Shown here piece by piece: positions 34,834 to 43,082 of a stretch of 64,000 nt of DNA; position 1 is the first letter of the stretch; each line of letters begins with the position of its first letter. A model generated the notes under the pieces. It saw nothing but the letters and a program-made list of their open reading frames with translations. It was not told where the DNA came from and made no database searches. Source of the stretch: Actibacterium sp. 188UL27-1 (GTDB lineage: Bacteria > Pseudomonadota > Alphaproteobacteria > Rhodobacterales > Rhodobacteraceae); assembly GCF_016901225.1 (NCBI RefSeq), contig NZ_JAFEUL010000006.1, positions 62,001 through 126,000 of the forward strand, read 5' to 3'. Made by a program: the position numbers and the translations under genes.

Positions 34834-35907
34834 TTATCGGTTCAGACCGGCATGCAATGTGGGCGTGTCCAGGGCCGAAAAGCCGAAATGGCGCAGCCAA
34901 CGCAGGTCTGACTCGAAGAAAGCGCGCAGATCCGGCATCCCGTATTTCAGCATCGCAATCCGGTCGATCCCCATGCCAAACGCGAAACCCTGCCACTCGG
35001 CCGGGTCGATCCCGCCCGCTTCCAACACTTTGGGATGCACCATGCCGGAACCCAGGATCTCAAGCCAATCATCCCCCTCGCCCAGCTTGAGCGTACCGCC
35101 TTCCCAGGAACAACGAATATCAACCTCCGCCGATGGCTCCGTGAACGGAAAATGCGAGGCGCGAAACCGCAGTTCGATCCCGTCCAGGCCGAAAAAGGCG
35201 CGGCAAAACTCTTCGAGCACCCATTTCAGGTTGGCCATACTGATATCGCGATCCAGCGCCAGCCCCTCAATCTGGTGAAACATCGGCGTATGGGTCAGGT
35301 CATAATCACTGCGATACACACGACCCGGGCAGATGATCCGCAACGGCGCGCCATGTTCCTGCATCGACCGGATCTGCACCGGCGATGTATGGGTCCGCAA
35401 CACATGGGGCGGGCGATTGTCGCCCTCCGCCCGCGCCATATAGAACGTGTCCATCTCCGCCCGCGCCGGATGGTGGCCCGGAATGTTAAGCGCGTCGAAA
35501 TTGTACCAATCGCTTTCGACCTGCGGCCCCTCGGCCACGGCAAAACCCATATCGGCAAAAATCGCGGTCACTTCCTCGGTCACCTGGCTGATCGGGTGGA
35601 TCGTGCCCTGCCCGCGCCCGCGTCCGGGCAGCGTCACATCCAGCCATTCGTCCTTGAGCCGCGCATCCAAAGCGGCATCAGCCAAGGCGGATTTCTTGGC
35701 CGTCAAAGCCGAATTGATCTCATCCTTCAGGGCGTTCAACGCAGGGCCTGCCACCTGCCGCTCCTCGGGCGTCATCTTGCCCAGCTCGCGCATCTTCAGG
35801 CTAACCTCGCCCTTCTTGCCCACGGCCTGCACGCGCAGATCTTCCAGCGCGGCCTCATCGGCGGCTCCGGCAATCGCGGTGATGTATTTGTCGCGCAGGT
35901 CATCCAT
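34834..35907 (-). CDS. pheS: Phenylalanyl-tRNA synthetase alpha subunit
   Basis: Catalytic alpha subunit, 357 residues. The N-terminal coiled coil (residues 1-85) contacts tRNA; the class II core has [20 protein letters not shown], motif 2 region [13 protein letters not shown] and [20 protein letters not shown], and motif 3 [18 protein letters not shown]. Normal length. Separated from pheT by two small opposite-strand genes. Confidence 0.97.
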   Translation of the reverse strand: MDDLRDKYITAIAGAADEAALEDLRVQAVGKKGEVSLKMRELGKMTPEERQVAGPALNALKDEINSALTAKKSALADAALDARLKDEWLDVTLPGRGRGQGTIHPISQVTEEVTAIFADMGFAVAEGPQVESDWYNFDALNIPGHHPARAEMDTFYMARAEGDNRPPHVLRTHTSPVQIRSMQEHGAPLRIICPGRVYRSDYDLTHTPMFHQIEGLALDRDISMANLKWVLEEFCRAFFGLDGIELRFRASHFPFTEPSAEVDIRCSWEGGTLKLGEGDDWLEILGSGMVHPKVLEAGGIDPAEWQGFAFGMGIDRIAMLKYGMPDLRAFFESDLRWLRHFGFSALDTPTLHAGLNR

Positions 35908-36084
35908 GGCGCAGCCCCCTGTCTCACTATCGCGCGGGTCCTAGCCTGTTCCCCCGGCACGGGCAAGGATCACGATGACGTCAGGCACCTGCACAGTCCC
36001 GCGCAAACTGCCGGCCACCCCTCGACATTCTCCAATCTCTCACGATAGCGAAAGCCAATCATTGACCAAACCCGAGCTTTCGAC

Positions 36085-36666
36085 GTGCCCATTGCCAAGA
36101 TCCTCGCCGCCCTTTTTCTGACCGTCACTCTGGCCGCCTGCGGAGGGACACCACAGGTCGCCACCCAGACCGAGATTGCAGAGCTGGCCCGTGGTATCCG
36201 CGCCCTGGGCCCCGATGTCGACCCGGTCGAGGCTGAGCGCGCGGCCCAGATCACCTACAGCTATACCCGCCAATTGGCGATCCAGTACCAGATCACCGAT
36301 CCGCCGCTGGTCCATAACACCAAGGTCAATCTTGGCTTCAAGCCGCGCGGCCTGTGTTGGCACTGGGCCGAAGATATCGAACGCCGCCTGAAACAGGAGG
36401 GGTTCAAAACCCTCACCATGCACCGCGCCATCGCCAATGCCGATAATCAATGGCGGATCGACCACAGCACGGCGATCATCAGCGCGCGCGGCGATGACAT
36501 GTATGATGGCATCGTGCTTGACCCCTGGCGCAAAGGCGGCGTCCTGTTTTGGGACGAACTGCGCGACGACACCCGCTACAAGTGGCGGCCCCGCGCCGTG
36601 GTTCTGGCCGAAAAGCGCGGCAAACGTGAAGAAGAGGGCGGCCTGCCCGCGGCGGCATTCGAATAG
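36085..36666 (+). CDS. Hypothetical lipoprotein
   Basis: A 193-residue protein with a lipobox (LFLTVTLAAC, Cys19) after a short signal sequence, so it should be lipid-anchored. The mature part (LARGIRALGPDVDPVEAERA, GFKPRGLCWHWAEDIERRLK, DGIVLDPWRKGGVLFWDELR) has conserved-looking Trp/His/Cys residues that recall a papain-like or transglutaminase-like fold, but I cannot assign a family. Divergent from pheS. Confidence 0.7.
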   Translation: MPIAKILAALFLTVTLAACGGTPQVATQTEIAELARGIRALGPDVDPVEAERAAQITYSYTRQLAIQYQITDPPLVHNTKVNLGFKPRGLCWHWAEDIERRLKQEGFKTLTMHRAIANADNQWRIDHSTAIISARGDDMYDGIVLDPWRKGGVLFWDELRDDTRYKWRPRAVVLAEKRGKREEEGGLPAAAFE

Positions 36667-36689
36667 CACAAGGGGCCCGCCCCATAGGA

Positions 36690-37589
36690 TCAATCACGGC
36701 GCTCAGATGATCGCGGCGGAAAAACCGCCACCAGGCCAGCCGCCGCGATGAGGCCCATGCCGATCAAGGCGGTCACATCCGGGATCTCTGCAAAAAACAG
36801 CCGCCCCCAGGCAAGGCTGAACCCCAGATAGGCGTAATCAAAGGCCGCAATCGTGGCAGGCGGGCCGTTCTGATAGGCGACCGCCGCGCCAACACTTCCA
36901 ATCAGCAACAGCACGGCCAGCGCCGCAACGGTGGCGATCAGGCCGGGATCCACAGATTGCCATGGACCAAGCAAGACCGACCCGTCCCGCCCCGCAACCG
37001 ACGCAAGCGCGGCGCCGCCAAGGATGAACGCCACGTTCAAGGCCAGGGCGAGCGAAAACGGGTCCTCCCCTCGGCATTTCGCCGATGTCAGAACCATCGC
37101 TGAAGCATAGAGCATCGCCGCCAGAACAGGCAGCAGCGTGTGCGCGTCAAACCCGGACGCGTCGGGCCGGATGATCAGCACAACACCGATAAACCCGCTG
37201 GCAGAGGCGGCCAGGGCCAACATGGGCGGCCATTGCCGCGCAACCAAGGCAGACAACACGACAATGAAAACCGGCCCTGTGTAATAGGCCGCCGCGGCCA
37301 CCGGCAGGGGCATCCTCGACAGGGCCGCGTAATAGCTCAGCCACATGGCGACCAACAGCGCGCTGCGCAGCACAACCCATCCGGGTGCGGTTAACCGCAC
37401 CATCCCACGCCTGCGCGCCAGCCACCAAAGCAGCGGGATCGTCAGGGCTGATCGCAGGATGAACATCTGCCAAAGCGGCAGCGACAGGCCCGTCCCCTTG
37501 ATCAGCGCATCGCCAAGGGACAAGGCGCACACCGATGCGAGTATCGCGGCTATGGCATATCCGGTTTGGCGGCGTTTGGTTTGGGGCAT
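36690..37589 (-). CDS. DMT-superfamily (EamA) transporter
   Basis: A 299-residue inner-membrane protein with ten hydrophobic segments in two EamA repeats; family members export metabolites or take up small solutes. Typical stretches are FILRSALTIPLLWWLARRRG and AFDYAYLGFSLAWGRLFF. Divergent from a LysR-type regulator, which is the likely controller. Substrate unknown. Confidence 0.88.
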   Translation of the reverse strand: MPQTKRRQTGYAIAAILASVCALSLGDALIKGTGLSLPLWQMFILRSALTIPLLWWLARRRGMVRLTAPGWVVLRSALLVAMWLSYYAALSRMPLPVAAAAYYTGPVFIVVLSALVARQWPPMLALAASASGFIGVVLIIRPDASGFDAHTLLPVLAAMLYASAMVLTSAKCRGEDPFSLALALNVAFILGGAALASVAGRDGSVLLGPWQSVDPGLIATVAALAVLLLIGSVGAAVAYQNGPPATIAAFDYAYLGFSLAWGRLFFAEIPDVTALIGMGLIAAAGLVAVFPPRSSERRD

Positions 37590-37690
37590 CTTGCGATCTC
37601 GATGTCTTGCTTTCGGTCGGCAGCCCGTTCAAATCATGTATTGTGACGTTCTAAAAAAGAGTTCTGGGCAGTTTTGCATGAGGCCAAGTT

Positions 37691-38593
37691 ATGGATAGTC
37701 CAACCCTGCCCCCGCTCTCTCGCCTCAAACCGTTCGAGGCTGCGGCCCGCCATGAAAGCTTTTCCCGGGCCGCTGCCGAACTTGGCATGACCCAGACGGC
37801 AATCAGCAAACAGATCGCACTGCTGGAACACGAGTTGGGGACCGCGCTGTTCGAACGGCGCAACCGTGCGGTGTTTTTAACCGATGCCGGGCGCCGCCTT
37901 GGCCGTGTCGTCAGTGCCGCCTTGGCCGAGATTGTAGCAGAAGTCGCCCGTCTCAGCGGGCAACGGCGCGCCGGTGAAGTGATCCTGCATTGCCAGCTTT
38001 GCGAGGCCTTTTACTGGCTGATGCCACGGCTCGCCCGGTTTCACGGGCGGCATCCGGATGTCGAACTTCGCGTCATCAGCACTCTCAAACCGTTGACCGA
38101 AACCACGGAACAGTTTGACGTCGCGATCCAGACAACCGGCCGCCCATCTGGAACAGCTCGGCTGGTGGGCACGGCAAGCGATGACATCTTCCCGGTCTGC
38201 GCCCCGTCCCTGATCCAGGGTCACGCATGGCCGCTCCCGGTGACAGACCTCGCAGCCTTTCCGCTGTTGTCACACATGGTCGTGCCGCAGGATTGGATGG
38301 AATGGCAGGATTGGTTCATAGCCGTCGGGGCGGTGCTGCCCCCCGCCCATCCACGCCTTGTTGCCATGGACAGTTACCCACTGGCCCTGCAGGCCGCTGT
38401 GGCGGGGCAAGGCATCGCGCTGGGATGGCAACGCACGACCGAGGGGATGATCGCCGAAGAGAAACTCATACGCCCCTGTGCCGAATACGTGTCACGACCG
38501 ACCGAGCTTTCGATCTATCGCAGCACAGCCCGCGACCGGCATCCCGACACAGAAAAGCTCCTTAGCTGGATTTCGGATGAGCTTTCGGCCTGA
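37691..38593 (+). CDS. LysR-family regulator, GcvA-like
   Basis: A 300-residue regulator. The N-terminal winged helix (LPPLSRLKPFEAAARHESFS, ELGMTQTAISKQIALLEHEL) is of the GcvA/AmpR type, followed by a periplasmic-binding-like effector domain. It is divergent from the DMT transporter gene with a 101-bp gap that contains the likely operator. Effector unknown. Confidence 0.9.
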   Translation: MDSPTLPPLSRLKPFEAAARHESFSRAAAELGMTQTAISKQIALLEHELGTALFERRNRAVFLTDAGRRLGRVVSAALAEIVAEVARLSGQRRAGEVILHCQLCEAFYWLMPRLARFHGRHPDVELRVISTLKPLTETTEQFDVAIQTTGRPSGTARLVGTASDDIFPVCAPSLIQGHAWPLPVTDLAAFPLLSHMVVPQDWMEWQDWFIAVGAVLPPAHPRLVAMDSYPLALQAAVAGQGIALGWQRTTEGMIAEEKLIRPCAEYVSRPTELSIYRSTARDRHPDTEKLLSWISDELSA

Positions 38594-38831
38594 CAGATCT
38601 CCGTATAAGCCGTTTGAAAGACCCAGCGATGGTTGCCGTTCGAGCAGCGAACTGATCGGCAAAGGATGAACGCCACCTAACCAGATCGCGCGCCAAATGC
38701 TGCGCTGCGATATGCATGGTTTCTGTATCGAATATGCATGCTTTGTGCATCGCAGTTTCGGCGCAAATTCAACACCTTGCACGACGATCTGGGCGACCGC
38801 GCTCACTGAGCCATAGACCGATCACTACGCA
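38594..38831. other. Gap after the LysR gene with a short repeat and imperfect hairpin
   Basis: No convincing gene. CTGCGAT (38705-38711) pairs with ATCGCAG (38749-38755) around an AT-rich loop containing three TGCAT motifs. The 18-mer at 38713-38730 (TGCATGGTTTCTGTATCG) recurs exactly at 50239-50256. It could be a small RNA, a terminator of the LysR gene or a repeat remnant. Confidence 0.4.
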
Positions 38832-38863
38832 ACAAAAAACGCGCCCTCACAATGGGGCGCGTT
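38832..38863 (-). terminator. Terminator of rpmI-rplT
   Basis: AACGCGCCC (38838-38846) pairs with GGGCGCGTT (38855-38863); on the minus strand the stem runs into TTTTTTG. About 25 bp after rplT. Confidence 0.92.
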
Positions 38864-38888
38864 AATGCTCTCGCAACTGTGGAAGCGG

Positions 38889-39251
38889 TCAGACCAAAGC
38901 GGCCTTCGCCTTATCCACGATGCTGTTGAACGCGTCGGGTTCGTGAACCGCCAAATCGGCCAGAACCTTGCGGTCAACCTCGATCCCGGCGAGGGACAGA
39001 CCGTTGATGAAGCGCGAATAGGTCAGGCTCTCATCATGGGCGCGCACCCCGGCATTGATCCGCTGGATCCACAGCGCGCGGAACTGGCGCTTGCGGTTCT
39101 TACGGTCGCGGGTTGCGTATTGATTCGCCTTATCAACGGCTTGGGTTGCGGTCTTGAAGTTCGTGGACCGGCGACCGTAATAGCCCTTGGCGGCGTTGAT
39201 GATCTTCTTGTGGCGTGCGTGTGTGACGGTTCCGCCTTTAACTCTCGACAT
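38889..39251 (-). CDS. rplT: 50S ribosomal protein L20
   Basis: A 120-residue early-assembly 23S rRNA-binding protein. [20 protein letters not shown] and [20 protein letters not shown] are the basic N-terminal extension; the globular C-terminal part follows. In operon with rpmI, 14 bp downstream of it. infC, often first in this operon, is not adjacent. Confidence 0.98.
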   Translation of the reverse strand: MSRVKGGTVTHARHKKIINAAKGYYGRRSTNFKTATQAVDKANQYATRDRKNRKRQFRALWIQRINAGVRAHDESLTYSRFINGLSLAGIEVDRKVLADLAVHEPDAFNSIVDKAKAALV

Positions 39252-39265
39252 CTATCACTCCTCCT

Positions 39266-39466
39266 TCAGCGGGCATAGGGCATGAAGCCCTTGACGATTT
39301 TTTCGTCGGCGGCGCACAGGGTCGTGGTGCCGCGCGCGTTACGGAGGAATTTGTTGGTGCGTTTGATCATGCCGTGGCGTTTGCCCGCCTGGGCGGCCTT
39401 CACGCGGCCCGATGCCGTCACTTTAAAGCGCTTCTTGGCGCTCGATTTCGTCTTCATCTTGGGCAT
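39266..39466 (-). CDS. rpmI: 50S ribosomal protein L35
   Basis: A 66-residue basic protein ([20 protein letters not shown]). The ATG at 39466 is preceded by AAGGAGACGAA, a strong ribosome-binding site; a longer frame upstream is not the gene. Confidence 0.97.
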   Translation of the reverse strand: MPKMKTKSSAKKRFKVTASGRVKAAQAGKRHGMIKRTNKFLRNARGTTTLCAADEKIVKGFMPYAR

Positions 39467-39586
39467 TTTCGTCTCCTTGGCTTGGACGTTCAGCGCGGTG
39501 AAAGGCATGCCACTTGGCCCACCCGCGTGGTTAGAGAGCCGTTGATTACGGCCCCAAACCCTTTTACGCAAGAGAAAAAATCGCCC

Positions 39587-39823
39587 TCAGTTGATCCCGC
39601 CGCTTAGCACCCGAATGATAATGCCCGGCGCTTCTGCCACGCTGTATCCTGTGGGGCTGTTGGTGGCGGCATAGCCAAAACTGCCAGCGGAAATCAGGAA
39701 TAACAGGGCCGCGCCGCGCACACCACGGCCATGGGTGAACGAGCTAAGCAACGTGGGGATCGCGGCCGCACCGCTAAACACACCGATGACGAACAGCAGA
39801 TCGGGATCCAGGTCCAAGTCCAT
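39587..39823 (-). CDS. Small conserved membrane protein next to pyk
   Basis: A 78-residue product (MDLDLDPDLLFVIGVFSGAA) with two hydrophobic helices separated by a short basic turn (SFTHGRGVRG). AGGACATTGGC upstream of the start provides a plausible ribosome-binding site. No known family name, but its position between pyk and the ribosomal genes and its codon use support a real gene. Inner membrane; function unknown. Confidence 0.6.
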   Translation of the reverse strand: MDLDLDPDLLFVIGVFSGAAAIPTLLSSFTHGRGVRGAALLFLISAGSFGYAATNSPTGYSVAEAPGIIIRVLSGGIN

Positions 39824-39857
39824 AATGCCAATGTCCTCTCTGCCCCCGGCGATGACA

Positions 39858-41303
39858 TTACTCTGGATCGGCGCTGAAAATCAACCTTTCCTCGCATGGG
39901 GCGACCCGCAGGATATTGGTTGTTCCCGGGACGTTAAAGGGCACACCTGCGGTTACCACGATCTGATCCTGGGGGGTGGCAAAGCCGCTATTGCCGGCAA
40001 CCCGAACCGCATTCACCACAGCCATCTTGAACCGGTCGACCTCCTCCGTCAGGAAACAGTTGGTCCCCCAATGCAGGCTCATCCGCCGCGCCGTGCCCAT
40101 CAGAGGGGTCAGCGCCAGGATTGGCACACGGGGCCGTTCACGGGAGACTTTGGTGGCGGTCGTGCCCGAATGGGTGAAACAACAGATCGCCTTGATATCC
40201 GTGCTTTCCGCGATCTCCCGGGCGGCGGCTACGATCCCATCAGACACGCTTTCACGATGGGCTGACCGGCTTGCTTCGATCACGGCGCGGTAGGTGGCGT
40301 CGCTTTCCACTTCGACGGCCACGGCGTTCATCGTCGCCACAGCTTCGATTGGATAGGCACCGGCGGCACTTTCCGCACTCAGCATGATCGCGTCGGTGCC
40401 TTCATAGATGGCGGTGGCCACGTCTGACACTTCGGCACGCGTAGGCACCGGGCTTTCAATCATGCTTTCCAGCATCTGGGTCGCGACGATCACGGGCTTG
40501 GCCGCCGCCCTGGCCCCCCGGATCAAACGTTTCTGAATCGGGGGCAGTTTTTGCACAGGCAGTTCCACACCCAGATCACCCCGGGCCACCATGATCCCGT
40601 CAGACGCTTCAAGGATCTCCTTATACGCCTCAACCGCGGCAGGCTTTTCGATCTTTGACATGATCGCCGCGCGGCCGCGGGCCAGCGTCTTGCCTTCTTC
40701 CACATCCGCCGCGCGCTGGACAAAGGACAGGGCCAGCCAGTCCACGCCCAACTCGCAAACAAATTCCAAATCCGCGCGATCCTTGTCCGACAAGGCTGCC
40801 AGCGGCAACACAACGTCGGGCACGTTGACGCCCTTGCGGTCCGAGATTGTGCCACCGGCAATCACTGTGCAATCGGCATGACCGTCGCTGCAATCGGTCA
40901 CCTTTAGCTGGATTTTGCCGTCATTGACCAAAAGGGTCGCACCCGGTTTCAGGGCGGCGAAAATCTCGGGATGTGGCAGGGTGACCCGCGCGCCATCGCC
41001 GGGCTTGTCCTCCAGATCCATGCGAAAGCTTTCTCCTTCAACCAGGTCCTGCGGGCCACCGGCAAAGGTGCCGACGCGCAGCTTTGGTCCCTGAAGGTCG
41101 GCCAGGATGCAAATGGGGCGCCCGGTATCGGCCTCCACCTTGCGGATGATCGCGTGGCGTGCGGCCACATCCTCATGGGTGCCGTGGCTCATATTCAGGC
41201 GAAACACATCGACGCCGGTATCGAACAACGCCCGGATTGTGTCGTGATCGCTAGATGCCGGTCCCAACGTGGCGACGATTTTTACGTTGCGCATACGTCT
41301 CAT
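39858..41303 (-). CDS. pyk: Pyruvate kinase
   Basis: Converts phosphoenolpyruvate and ADP to pyruvate and ATP. In 481 residues: VKIVATLGPASSDHDTIRAL (N-terminal barrel), FRLNMSHGTHEDV, ILADLQGPKLRVG, the catalytic Lys/Asp-Gly region (IMSKIEKPAAVEA, GIMVARGDLGVELP) and the C-terminal allosteric domain. A G-rich ribosome-binding site precedes the ATG at 41303; the second ATG three codons in is possible. Confidence 0.97.
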   Translation of the reverse strand: MRRMRNVKIVATLGPASSDHDTIRALFDTGVDVFRLNMSHGTHEDVAARHAIIRKVEADTGRPICILADLQGPKLRVGTFAGGPQDLVEGESFRMDLEDKPGDGARVTLPHPEIFAALKPGATLLVNDGKIQLKVTDCSDGHADCTVIAGGTISDRKGVNVPDVVLPLAALSDKDRADLEFVCELGVDWLALSFVQRAADVEEGKTLARGRAAIMSKIEKPAAVEAYKEILEASDGIMVARGDLGVELPVQKLPPIQKRLIRGARAAAKPVIVATQMLESMIESPVPTRAEVSDVATAIYEGTDAIMLSAESAAGAYPIEAVATMNAVAVEVESDATYRAVIEASRSAHRESVSDGIVAAAREIAESTDIKAICCFTHSGTTATKVSRERPRVPILALTPLMGTARRMSLHWGTNCFLTEEVDRFKMAVVNAVRVAGNSGFATPQDQIVVTAGVPFNVPGTTNILRVAPCEERLIFSADPE

Positions 41304-41417
41304 GGTGTGCCCCCTGTCCTCTTTCGTTTCTGCCTGTTAGCGCTAAAGATGCAGGGTCACAACCGGACCCGGACCGCACCACGAGCGTTCGACATGGTAT
41401 ATCGAGGTAACAGGACC

Positions 41418-42155
41418 ATGACCTACACACCCTACCGCGTCCATGGGCAGAACCGTCAAAGCCCCTGGTTGATCAGCTGTGATCACGCCACCAATACGGT
41501 GCCAGATGACGTCAATGGCGGCACATTGGGCCTGCCCGAGGCAGAGATGAAACGCCATATCGCCTTTGATCCCGGCGCAGCCGGACTTGCCTTGACCCTG
41601 GCCGATGCGTTGGGTGCACCTGCAATCCTGTCGAATTTCTCACGCCTGGTGATCGATCCAAACCGCGGGCTGGATGACCCCACACTGGTGATGAAGCTTT
41701 ACGACGGTACGATCATCCCGGCGAATCGATCCGCAGACGCGGCAGAGATCTGCAGGCGGCAAATCCTGTGCTACGATCCGTACCACGCTGCCTTGGGTGA
41801 TCTGGCCGCGCGGCCCGGCATGATCCTGGTATCCGTCCACTCCTTTACACCGCAGTTGAACGAGCATGCCCCCCGCCCGTGGGAGGTGGGGGTTCTCTCT
41901 GCCGGGGATCGACGTTTGGCCGGCCCGCTGATTGCGGCACTCGCCGCCCAGGGCGGCCCGCCCGTGGGGGACAATCAGCCCTATGCCGGACATCTGCCCG
42001 GGGATGCGGTGGACCGCCACGCCCTGCGCTTTGGCCGGCCCAATGTCCTGTTGGAACTGCGGCAAGACGTGATCGCGACCGCCACCCAGCAGGCCGATTG
42101 GGCCGCGCGATTGGCCCCCTTGCTTGACGCGGCCCGGGTGACGGCCCAGCTATGA
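41418..42155 (+). CDS. N-formylglutamate amidohydrolase-like protein
   Basis: A 245-residue protein of the N-formylglutamate amidohydrolase (HutG-like) family, which hydrolyses formylglutamate in histidine breakdown or related formyl/peptide substrates. LISCDHATNTVPDDVNG and LVIDPNRGLDDPTLV, with VSVHSFTPQLN, are metal-site-type segments. No histidine-degradation genes are near, so the substrate is open. The stop overlaps an ATG of the DUF1244 frame. A long in-frame extension upstream overlaps pyk and is rejected. Confidence 0.8.
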   Translation: MTYTPYRVHGQNRQSPWLISCDHATNTVPDDVNGGTLGLPEAEMKRHIAFDPGAAGLALTLADALGAPAILSNFSRLVIDPNRGLDDPTLVMKLYDGTIIPANRSADAAEICRRQILCYDPYHAALGDLAARPGMILVSVHSFTPQLNEHAPRPWEVGVLSAGDRRLAGPLIAALAAQGGPPVGDNQPYAGHLPGDAVDRHALRFGRPNVLLELRQDVIATATQQADWAARLAPLLDAARVTAQL

Positions 42156-42181
42156 CAGATCACCATTTGGGGGAATATGAC

Positions 42182-42475
42182 ATGGATGACCAAACCCGGA
42201 TCGAACTTGAGGCCGCCGCGTTTCGCTGCCTGCGCGATCACCTGGCGGACCGCACGGATGTGCAGAACATCGACATGATGAACCTGACCGGATTTTGCCG
42301 CAACTGCCTGAGCCGTTGGTATCAGGAAGCCGCCAATGACCGCGGGATCGAAATGTCAAAGGAGGACGGACGCGCCGCGTTCTACGGTATGCCCTTTGCC
42401 GAATGGAAGGCCAAGCACCAGACAGAGGCGTCACCGGCCCAGCAGGCCGCCTTTACCGACAGTCACAACACGTAA
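42182..42475 (+). CDS. DUF1244-family protein
   Basis: A 97-residue protein matching DUF1244 (MDDQTRIELEAAAFRCLRDH, MNLTGFCRNCLSRWYQEAAN, YGMPFAEWKAKHQ), with two cysteines close together that could bind metal. The family is conserved in proteobacteria without assigned function. I start at 42182, with a G-run ten bases upstream; ATG 42152, overlapping the preceding stop, is an alternative that would add ten residues. Confidence 0.85.
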   Translation: MDDQTRIELEAAAFRCLRDHLADRTDVQNIDMMNLTGFCRNCLSRWYQEAANDRGIEMSKEDGRAAFYGMPFAEWKAKHQTEASPAQQAAFTDSHNT

Positions 42476-42482
42476 GGGTGTA

Positions 42483-43076
42483 TCAATCCGTGCGGTGACC
42501 GCGCGCCAGGATCCTCGCTTGTTCCACCCAGCTCGCACTGCTTTCGGTCAGGTCCAGCTTGGTGTCGATCCAAGCGATCACGGCGGCATCCCATCCCGCG
42601 ATCTGATCGTGGTGATAAATGCCCAGACCACGGCAAGCCTGTTCCAGATCCGTGTCGATGCCGCGGATCAGCGTCAGATCATCGGGGGTGCCATCTCGTG
42701 CCTGAGTCAAGCACTCTGGTGCGCGCGGCATCGCCGGTGATGGCGCAGCTTGCGGCACGGGGCTGGGCGCCGGGACCGCCCCTGAAGTGAAGGCCAATTG
42801 CCCGCGCAACCCGTCCAGTTCCACTTCCAGCGCCCGAACGCGCATGTCCTTTCGGCCCAAATCCGCCTTTGCCCGGTCCAGCTTTGCACCAATCTCGACC
42901 AACCGGGTTTTGGCCGCCTCCGCCTCGGCCGCGCGGGCCTGATCCAACGCGCGGTCCGGGGACGGGTCCGGACGGCTCCCCCAGATGATCCAGCCACTGA
43001 TCAAGCCGATGATCCCGGCCAAAACCAGCAACGTCCAGATCTCCAGCAAAAGAAGGCCCCATCCCTCGAACATCAC
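42483..43076 (-). CDS. Membrane protein with coiled coil and C-terminal helix-hairpin-helix domain
   Basis: A 197-residue product: one N-terminal membrane helix (LLLEIWTLLVLAGIIGLISG), an alanine/glutamate/arginine coiled coil (residues 40-95), a Pro/Ala/Ser linker, and a C-terminal helix-hairpin-helix module (DDLTLIRGIDTDLEQACRGL, GIYHHDQIAGWDAAVIAWID) like those fused to NuoE or membrane proteins in this group. Its start is six bases from the end of the BON-like gene on the same strand, so they form a unit. Function unknown. Confidence 0.75.
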   Translation of the reverse strand: MMFEGWGLLLLEIWTLLVLAGIIGLISGWIIWGSRPDPSPDRALDQARAAEAEAAKTRLVEIGAKLDRAKADLGRKDMRVRALEVELDGLRGQLAFTSGAVPAPSPVPQAAPSPAMPRAPECLTQARDGTPDDLTLIRGIDTDLEQACRGLGIYHHDQIAGWDAAVIAWIDTKLDLTESSASWVEQARILARGHRTD

Positions 43077-43082
43077 CTGCGC

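Noticed and set aside
40971-41417. N-terminal extension of the N-formylglutamate amidohydrolase gene over pyk
   Set aside because: The extension overlaps pyk antisense and lacks coding character; the start at 41418 gives a family-like N-terminus.
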